In this document: piece after piece, positions 6,015 through 10,325 of the stretch
How the letters are laid out: each line of letters starts with the position of its first letter
Position numbering within the stretch: position 1 is the first letter of the stretch
Source of the DNA: Euryarchaeota archaeon UBA103
GTDB taxonomy: Archaea > Thermoplasmatota > Poseidoniia > Poseidoniales > Thalassarchaeaceae
Assembly (NCBI GenBank): GCA_002506825.1
Contig: DAYH01000008.1
Span: 74,496 to 84,820, forward strand
Length of the DNA: 10,325 nt
Direction of reading: 5' to 3'
Position numbers and translations under genes: made by a program
Notes under the pieces: model-generated
What the model was told of the DNA's origin: nothing
Databases searched by the model: none
Seen by the model: the letters and a program-made list of their open reading frames with translations, nothing else

Positions 6015-7096
6015 CTTCGTGAGCGATCGTCTATCTGTAGTCCAGGGTTGCCAGACATTATCCTCCAACGTCCTCTGAGTACCCCAATTCCATAATTCCA
6101 ATGAAGGCTAAAAGCGACAATAGGAGATAAGAAAACTGTCAAAAAATCCTTGTTTGGAGATGATCCCTTCATAGATCCATACCAAGCTATTACATTGTAA
6201 AGTCCAGCTAAAGTTGGCAGTAAGTGGACACCTGCCCTAGGGAGTCCCAGGGGAACAGCAGACAGGCTGATATCCCAGAATTCAGGCCATGCGATTCCAC
6301 CATTCGCGAGTCCCCAGAAAAAGAAAGCAAAAGCGGTTATCACAATAGGGGGGAAGAACGATACCATGGTATGTGTGAATTCATGTAGCTCAGGATGTTT
6401 CTTGCTAGCAAGAGTCCTTACCAGCCCATAGTTCCCAATTTGCTTCTTAACCCTCGATAGGTTACGCCTCCGATGCCAAATTATTGCAGTACGATCAGTC
6501 CAAAGTTTGTACCCCGAATCTCTGATTCGATGATCCAAAAGTACGTCTTCCGCGCCAATCGCTCCTCTGTCGAAGCCACCCACTTCATTCAAGACCGACC
6601 TTCGATATGCTGAGTTTACCCCTGGCAGCTGTCGCACTTCTTCCAAATCAGAGTCGCCCACTTTACCATAATTTGTTCCTGCGGTGAAGATGGTACTGCA
6701 GAATGTTACATCAATTACCCGTTGCCACAATGTCGACTCTCCAGCAGGGGCAAAGTTCGGACCCCCTACTCCAGATACCTCATCCCTATCGAACCATCTA
6801 ACCAGATTGGCTACCCAATCATTTGGTACGATTACATCATCATCTGTGAAGAATACAAATTCAGAATCAGTCTCTTCTAATGCTACATTGCACGCATCAG
6901 CTCTAGTTCTGGAGCCTCTGTCGTCAATAAATCGAACTCCTTTCGAATCTGAGATTTCCTTACCAGGGTCACTCTCTGGGCCTACTATCACAATTTCTAG
7001 ATCGTTGTATGTCTGCTTCAGTAGTCCATCAATGGCTATTCCAAGCTCTAATGAATTCCCCACGGACGGGATTATGACGCAAACTGAACCGTCCAT
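6011..7096 (-). CDS. Family 2 glycosyltransferase with C-terminal membrane helices
   Basis: This is a 361-residue GT-A-fold glycosyltransferase. The Rossmann-like start is CVIIPSVGNSLELGIAIDGL (6-25), followed by YNDLEIVIVGPES. Nucleotide-sugar and metal binding is provided by FFTDDDVIVP with the DDD at 85-87. A GGPNFAPAGES loop at 111-121 and the acceptor-side motif GGFDRGAIGAEDVLLDHRIRDSGY (E183-D184, the family's 'ED' catalytic-base motif) complete the domain, with IIWHRRR at 205-211 as in membrane-associated GT2 enzymes. Three hydrophobic segments (about 243-266, 284-305 and 318-338) anchor it to the membrane. It probably adds a sugar to a lipid-linked or envelope glycan; donor and acceptor are unknown. 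It is last in a minus-strand run, 43 bases after pcn, and has its own possible TATA element, so it may be transcribed separately. The ATG start is supported by the domain beginning right after it. Confidence 0.92.
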   Translation of the reverse strand: MDGSVCVIIPSVGNSLELGIAIDGLLKQTYNDLEIVIVGPESDPGKEISDSKGVRFIDDRGSRTRADACNVALEETDSEFVFFTDDDVIVPNDWVANLVRWFDRDEVSGVGGPNFAPAGESTLWQRVIDVTFCSTIFTAGTNYGKVGDSDLEEVRQLPGVNSAYRRSVLNEVGGFDRGAIGAEDVLLDHRIRDSGYKLWTDRTAIIWHRRRNLSRVKKQIGNYGLVRTLASKKHPELHEFTHTMVSFFPPIVITAFAFFFWGLANGGIAWPEFWDISLSAVPLGLPRAGVHLLPTLAGLYNVIAWYGSMKGSSPNKDFLTVFLSPIVAFSLHWNYGIGVLRGRWRIMSGNPGLQIDDRSRS

Positions 7097-7116
7097 GGCA
7101 TGCGGTAGGACTACTT

Positions 7117-7125
7117 GTATTCAAA
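7117..7125 (-). promoter_or_regulatory. Candidate TATA element for a leaderless glycosyltransferase transcript
   Basis: Read on the minus strand the bases are TTTGAATAC, centred about 25 bases before the glycosyltransferase ATG. That is the spacing expected when an archaeal transcript starts at or next to its start codon (leaderless). There is no Shine-Dalgarno sequence before this gene, which agrees. Support is positional only. Confidence 0.3.
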
Positions 7126-7133
7126 TCAGTGCC

Positions 7134-7139
7134 AAAAAA
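7134..7139 (-). terminator. Oligo-T tract right after the PCNA stop
   Basis: On the minus strand the PCNA stop TGA is followed at once by TTTTTT. Archaeal RNA polymerase terminates at oligo-T stretches in the non-template strand without a hairpin, so this could separate pcn from the glycosyltransferase gene. The tract is short, so readthrough is likely. Confidence 0.3.
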
Positions 7140-7889
7140 TCAAGGATCATTGGTCACTCTCGGAGCTAGGAAATAAGTCCAACTCGCTCCTCCGTCATTA
7201 CTGTTCCACGACATCCTCAATGGGAACTTCTCCTGAAATTCTACAACTACCTGTTCAGTGAGTCCACCTGCTAGCTTCCTAGTAAGAGGGTCTAGGAATT
7301 GTAGAGAGTATGTTGAACTAGTCGGGGCAGGGGAGCTCAATTCACTAAGCTCTCCCGATTCAAAAGAAACAGTGACGCTCTCTCCCGCCTCTTGATCGGC
7401 AGAGATAGTCATTTTTGTGCTGTCAAGGCTCAGGTTAACCAGCTCATTTACCATCTTGGCGGCGCGGAGGGCTCTAGACAGCTTGTCAGAACCTATTGTG
7501 GCACTATTGTTGAATTTCAGTTCGGGGGTCTTCGGCTGTGTCATGGTGCCTACATCTAGTCCCCTGAGAATCCTATGGACCTCTCCAACTCTGACATTAA
7601 TGGCCCCCACTGCATCATCATAGTCTATCTCGACTAAATCCCCCGGCCCAGCCAAACTTAGTAGATCCCTCATCTTACTGAGTTCTATTCCTATCTCGAC
7701 AGGCTCGACTTCATAGGTTTCGAAGCATTCATCTGCAATGGTTGCAGAAAGGAGGGCCACATGTGAACCATCGACCACGATTGTGTGCAGGCCCTTCTCC
7801 CCCCATACCAGCTTTGCCTCCTCTGCCAAGACAGAAAGTAGGTCGATAATTTCCCTCATTAATTGGGTGTTCGCAGTCACTCTTAGCAT
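7140..7889 (-). CDS. pcn: DNA polymerase sliding clamp (PCNA)
   Basis: The protein forms the trimeric ring that tethers replicative polymerases and other PIP-box proteins to DNA. With the ATG at 7889 it is 249 residues, the usual archaeal PCNA length. It begins MLRVTANTQLMREIIDLLSVL, matching the family's first helix. Other landmarks, numbered from this ATG, are GLHTIVVDGSHVALLS at about 33-48 (family 'GI.l.amD.sHVAlv'), EIGIELSKMRDLLSLAGPGD at 65-84, the interdomain connector LDVGTMTQPKTPELKF at 112-127 and a second domain with ALRAAKMVNELVNLS. The C-terminal strands LRMSW and TYFLAPRV end as in other clamps, near the PIP-box binding site. A GTG at 7907 would add six residues, but the family start and length favour 7889. 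It sits downstream of the TFS gene and upstream of a glycosyltransferase on the same strand. Confidence 0.95.
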   Translation of the reverse strand: MLRVTANTQLMREIIDLLSVLAEEAKLVWGEKGLHTIVVDGSHVALLSATIADECFETYEVEPVEIGIELSKMRDLLSLAGPGDLVEIDYDDAVGAINVRVGEVHRILRGLDVGTMTQPKTPELKFNNSATIGSDKLSRALRAAKMVNELVNLSLDSTKMTISADQEAGESVTVSFESGELSELSSPAPTSSTYSLQFLDPLTRKLAGGLTEQVVVEFQEKFPLRMSWNSNDGGASWTYFLAPRVTNDP

Positions 7890-7936
7890 CTTATCAGCAT
7901 GAGTCACACAGGTGGGGGTCTTTCATCCTTCGGAAA

Positions 7937-7951
7937 CGGCCCATAGGGCCG
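7937..7951 (-). terminator. GC-rich hairpin between TFS and PCNA genes
   Basis: CGGCCC and GGGCCG form a perfect six-base-pair stem around a three-base loop. The hairpin starts two bases after the TFS stop codon in the direction of transcription and is followed by only TTT. It could be a weak terminator, an RNA-processing or stability element between tfs and pcn, or part of the pcn leader. Classic archaeal termination does not need a hairpin, so the role is uncertain. Confidence 0.35.
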
Positions 7952-7952
7952 C

Positions 7953-8333
7953 TTACTGATACTCTCTGAATTTTTTACCGCAGTTTTTGCATGTGCAAAT
8001 CTTAGTTTCAGGCTCATCAGAACTCCTAGTCTGCATCAGAATGACGAAAATTTCGTTCTTATCGCACTTTGGGCACCTAATATCCCCCACTCTCAGGACC
8101 CCTTTCCCTCCCTCATCTTCGACAACCTCAGTCAAATGCTTGAGATTCTTCGCCTCGCCAGAAGATCTGGCCTTGCTCAGATCTATTGTCTCGCCAGTCA
8201 TGGGATCTGTAAATTCGGCACCTTTCCCGTCCTTTCCCGTAAGTGGGCCCTCATAACCACACGTGTAATTAGTACACCTAATATTGCCATTAGGCTCCAT
8301 GAACCCAAGTGTACCACATTCTGGACAAAACAT
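7953..8333 (-). CDS. tfs: Transcript-cleavage factor TFS (TFIIS/RPC11-like)
   Basis: TFS enters the secondary channel of archaeal RNA polymerase and stimulates cleavage of backtracked RNA. From the ATG at 8333 it is 126 residues. The N-terminal zinc ribbon uses C3-x2-C6 (MFCPECG) and C20/C25 (IRCTNYTCGYEG). The C-terminal ribbon has CPKC (87-90) and CKNC (115-118). Between them is the diagnostic catalytic tip QTRSSDEPET with D106-E107, so cleavage activity should be intact. The ending GKKFREY matches the family's 'W.REY'. It is longer than the usual roughly 105 residues because of an extended acidic/basic linker (30-80), and the second N-terminal cysteine pair is spaced CX4C rather than CX2C. 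An upstream ATG at 8393 would add 20 residues, but the family always begins at the first zinc ribbon, and AGGAG precedes the chosen ATG. It lies 89 bases after crcB, same strand. Confidence 0.93.
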   Translation of the reverse strand: MFCPECGTLGFMEPNGNIRCTNYTCGYEGPLTGKDGKGAEFTDPMTGETIDLSKARSSGEAKNLKHLTEVVEDEGGKGVLRVGDIRCPKCDKNEIFVILMQTRSSDEPETKICTCKNCGKKFREYQ

Positions 8334-8422
8334 CTCTCCTACTCCTGCCAGTATCGTACAGACATGGCAGTGCTGTGCCAACAGACTATTCAACTATTCT
8401 ACCAAAGGGGCATAAACTACCC

Positions 8423-8797
8423 TCAAGAGATTAGTTCTAGAGTAGTTCGATAACCAGCCCACGCCAGTCCTATACTTCCTAGGATAGTAATCAAGGCATA
8501 CATAATCGCGGTGGAATGCGACTCTTCTGAAAACTCGATATAATCCATGGCGAACGCCGACATTGTTGTGAATGATCCTAGGACACCAGTCCCAAGGATT
8601 GCTACGGTCCCTTCGCTCAACGCGGCACCAGCCGCGATGGCCCCGAAAATTGAACCCAATAAGAGAGAGCCAAGAAGATTCACCCCTACTGTTGCATATG
8701 GTTCCGAGCCCGGTTCGAACGAACTCTGTATTGAATATCTCAGCGAGGCACCTATTGCGCCCCCTATTGCGACCAATGCCAAGAGTCTAATGTCCAT
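8423..8797 (-). CDS. crcB: Fluoride channel CrcB/Fluc
   Basis: This 124-residue four-helix membrane protein belongs to the CrcB (Fluc) family, which works as an antiparallel dual-topology dimer to let fluoride out of the cell. Helix 1 has the conserved VAIGGAIGASLRY (9-21). Helix 2 has VGVNLLGSLLLGSIFG (37-52), including the conserved Asn40. Helix 3 has the break motif GVLGSFTTMSAF (71-82), the TMH3 turn that binds the central Na+. Helix 4 is near 96-116. In most homologues the motif is 'TTFSTF', whose two Phe line the pore; here the first is Met79 while the second, Phe82, is kept. The ATG at 8797 fits the family start; a longer frame running into the opposite-strand nop5 gene is not meaningful. 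Only one crcB gene is visible, which fits a homodimer. It is divergent from nop5 across 85 bases and upstream of tfs on the same strand. Confidence 0.93.
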   Translation of the reverse strand: MDIRLLALVAIGGAIGASLRYSIQSSFEPGSEPYATVGVNLLGSLLLGSIFGAIAAGAALSEGTVAILGTGVLGSFTTMSAFAMDYIEFSEESHSTAIMYALITILGSIGLAWAGYRTTLELIS

Positions 8798-8882
8798 GTA
8801 ACCACATAGGGGTAGGACGTTTGACTTCTTCTGAGGGGCCGCCATCCGGACCGTTGAAGCGTGAAGACCCAATGCGACAACC

Positions 8883-9887
8883 ATGGAGATATGGTACGAC
8901 TGGAGACTATCCAGGGTAGTCGATGTCGAGGGGAATGTCCTTGACCAAGTAAACTGGACCTTCTCAGATTCAGTGAATGCCCTAGTCGAAAGGCTTTCTG
9001 AACTCCAATCGGGAAGACTTAGCCCAGAGGCCAGAGTCCTTGCCAATAGGTTCCCAGAAGCAGTAACTAATCCCCTCGGCGCACTGTCGGACGAGTCATG
9101 GCCGGAACTTAGCAATGAGGAGTCTTTGATGCTATCCAAGGCATCCATATCTCTCGCCAAGAGAGGAGTCGCCGCTTCTGCTTCTGACCCCGATCGAAGA
9201 CTGGATATGCTGTCATCCTCATCCATTGAACTGAGGGCATCTTGGACAACCCAAGAGTCGAGATCAGTTGAGTGGGCGGGCCTTTTCCTTCCAGACTTGG
9301 ACTTGGATGCCAGAAGGGCGGACATTCCCCCCTGTGTCGCCAAGTCAAAGGATATCAAGCATCTCGCCACCGAACTTGGAGTCTCTATTCCAGACCATCT
9401 GCCATCGGAATTAGAGTGGTCGGCAATGAACTCACAAGCAAGGGGAGTGGTCTCTCTGTCGGAGAGGCTACTTCTCAACGAGAAAGCCACCAAGGAGCTC
9501 GCATTCACTTACGTTCCCTCGCTATCCTCCCTAATCGGACCATTGGGAGCAGCTAGGATGGTCGTTTTGGCAGGAGGGAGGGAAAGACTGGCTAGGATGC
9601 CCAGCGGAAGCTTGCAGGTACTGGGTGCGTCGGGGGCAATGGCGGCTCACAGAAGGGGCGCCCCCCCTCCAAAGCACTCACCAGTCCTGTTCTCAATGCC
9701 CCTGGTTAGTAGATCTCCAAGATGGGTGCGAGGCAAGATAGCCCGCTTCCTAGCTGGGAAGTGCTCAATAGCGGTGAGAGTGGATCATTTTGGAGGTCAG
9801 AGTTGGGATGATGAGAAAATCAAGAAAATCCACAGAGAGGCCGAGTCCATCAGAGACAGATTTCCGAGACCACCAAAGAGAGGTTAA
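8883..9887 (+). CDS. nop5: Nop5, box C/D sRNP core protein (Nop56/Nop58 homologue)
   Basis: Nop5 bridges the L7Ae-bound guide RNA and fibrillarin in the archaeal box C/D RNP that 2'-O-methylates rRNA and tRNA. The Nop RNA-binding domain is clear. It includes YVPSLSSLIGPLGAARMVVLAGG (210-232), then LARMPSGSLQVLGASGAM (236-253) for the family's 'LAk.PASTiQVLGAEKAl', and PPPKHSPVLF (261-270). RGKIARFLAGKCSIAVRVDHFGG (283-305) is nearly canonical. Earlier, EWAGLFLPDL (130-139) stands in for 'YGWHFPEL', and the N-terminal fibrillarin-binding domain covers roughly 1-120. At 334 residues it is shorter than many archaeal Nop5 proteins. Several near-invariant residues are changed: Pro-Ser-Leu-Ser for 'PNLT', GAARM for 'GARLI' and HSP for 'HGI'. 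A basic C-terminal tail follows. Three bases separate its stop from the fibrillarin ATG, the usual operon. Confidence 0.92.
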   Translation: MEIWYDWRLSRVVDVEGNVLDQVNWTFSDSVNALVERLSELQSGRLSPEARVLANRFPEAVTNPLGALSDESWPELSNEESLMLSKASISLAKRGVAASASDPDRRLDMLSSSSIELRASWTTQESRSVEWAGLFLPDLDLDARRADIPPCVAKSKDIKHLATELGVSIPDHLPSELEWSAMNSQARGVVSLSERLLLNEKATKELAFTYVPSLSSLIGPLGAARMVVLAGGRERLARMPSGSLQVLGASGAMAAHRRGAPPPKHSPVLFSMPLVSRSPRWVRGKIARFLAGKCSIAVRVDHFGGQSWDDEKIKKIHREAESIRDRFPRPPKRG

Positions 9888-9890
9888 CCC

Positions 9891-10325
9891 ATGCCAAGGA
9901 AGCCGGTTTCTCTTGGTTGGGGGGTCAGGAAAGAGGGAAGGTCCCTCTGGTCTCGAAATGCGAATAAAGGAAAATCTGTAATCGGGGAGAGAAGAAAGAG
10001 GGACGGGAAGATCGAGTGGAGGAAATGGGACCCATACAGATCAAAGGTAGCCGCGGCACTACTGGCAACGAAAGGAGAGCCCTCAGAAATCCTGCCTGAG
10101 CCCGGCTCAGTAGCGCTTTACCTCGGTGCATCATCAGGAACCACGGTGAGTCATATTCACGATCATCTATGTGGGGCGGGGAATCACCATGACGGGCAAT
10201 TAATCGCTGTAGAAATTTCGCCCAGAATGATGAGGGACCTCCAATCATTAGCAGAACAGAGAATGGGATTGATTCCCATTCTTGCTGACGCGAGGAATGT
10301 CAATGCATACGCCACAACAATGAGA
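9891..10325 (+). CDS. flpA: Fibrillarin-like rRNA/tRNA 2'-O-methyltransferase, 3' end outside window
   Basis: The ATG at 9891 opens a frame that runs 145 codons to the right edge without a stop. Fibrillarin is the SAM-dependent methyltransferase of the box C/D RNP. A basic N-terminal stretch of about 40 residues leads into IEWRKWDPYRSKVAAALL (41-58), matching the family's 'YR.WnPyRSKLaAaLL'. Motif I, LYLGASSGTTVSHIHD (76-91), is near-identical to the canonical SAM-binding loop. Next come LIAVEISPRMMRDL (104-117), with the acidic SAM-ribose contact, and IPILADARN (128-136). All residues expected for cofactor binding in this part are intact; the catalytic C-terminal portion is beyond the window. 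The basic N-terminal extension is longer than in typical short archaeal fibrillarins. It follows nop5 by three bases and is certainly part of the same transcript. Confidence 0.95.
   Translation, partial: MPRKPVSLGWGVRKEGRSLWSRNANKGKSVIGERRKRDGKIEWRKWDPYRSKVAAALLATKGEPSEILPEPGSVALYLGASSGTTVSHIHDHLCGAGNHHDGQLIAVEISPRMMRDLQSLAEQRMGLIPILADARNVNAYATTMR

Noticed and set aside
7890..7907. A GTG start at 7907 for PCNA
   Set aside because: It adds six residues not seen at the N-terminus of the family; the ATG at 7889 gives the standard start and length.
8334..8393. A 20-residue upstream extension of TFS with a CHVC pair that looks like an extra zinc knuckle
   Set aside because: TFS proteins begin at the first zinc ribbon, and a good AGGAG site precedes the ATG at 8333; the cysteines are probably coincidental.
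7987..8453. Plus-strand frames opposite TFS
   Set aside because: They are shadows of the TFS gene; low-complexity Ser/Pro/Leu composition, no motif.
8798..8882. Possible fluoride (crcB) riboswitch upstream of crcB on the minus strand
   Set aside because: A GGATGGCGGCCCC stretch is faintly similar to part of the motif, but the required later 'CTGATG...CTCCTAC' portion and pseudoknot pairing were not found.
8798..9508. A 237-codon N-terminal extension of the CrcB frame on the minus strand
   Set aside because: It lies antisense to nop5, is Ser/Leu-rich shadow sequence, and CrcB's family start is exactly at the ATG at 8797.
1..10325. Mobile elements, CRISPR arrays, integrase or attachment sites
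   Set aside because: No transposase, terminal inverted repeats, regularly spaced repeats or integrase gene was seen, and the tRNA has no duplicated 3' end nearby.

Overview
The window looks like a piece of a euryarchaeal chromosome. The best guess is a marine Thermoplasmata-type lineage (Marine Group II / Candidatus Poseidoniales-like); this assignment is inference from gene content. The directly supporting evidence is archaeal information-processing genes: a PCNA sliding clamp, transcript-cleavage factor TFS, Nop5 and a fibrillarin-like methyltransferase. A COG1831-type TatD-related hydrolase, generally weak Shine-Dalgarno signals and a tRNA with an encoded CCA fit too. Genes are tightly packed, with several 1-40 base overlaps. 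No mobile element, CRISPR array or phage gene is evident.

Layout from left to right. (1) 1-446, minus: a hotdog-fold acyl-CoA thioesterase running off the left edge. It is divergent, across a roughly 110-base AT-rich spacer, from (2) a plus-strand three-gene run at 557-2764: an unrecognised 265-aa protein with faint TraB-like features, a 174-aa protein that reads as a very divergent two-repeat TATA-binding-protein fold, and a metal-dependent TatD-related hydrolase. (3) 2761-2955, minus: a possible small two-helix membrane protein, overlapping the hydrolase stop. (4) 3050-3124, plus: tRNA-Gly(UCC). (5) 3176-6014, plus: a complete type-1 ABC exporter half-transporter, a reduced formylglycine-generating-enzyme (SUMF1)-like protein with a C-terminal membrane hairpin, and a small basic protein, all overlapping and probably one operon. 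(6) 6011-8797, minus: in transcription order, a CrcB/Fluc fluoride channel, TFS, PCNA and a family-2 glycosyltransferase. (7) 8883 to the right edge, plus: nop5 followed by the start of the fibrillarin gene, the usual archaeal box C/D RNP pair.

Regions 6 and 7 combine replication, transcription and rRNA-modification core genes with a fluoride exporter. Region 2 is the least explained. Its centre is a TBP-like protein that seems to have lost at least one DNA-intercalating phenylalanine, co-transcribed with a hydrolase and an orphan gene. Region 5 pairs an exporter with a membrane-anchored degenerate SUMF1 domain and probably acts at the cell envelope. All family assignments rest on motif reading by eye; no search was run.
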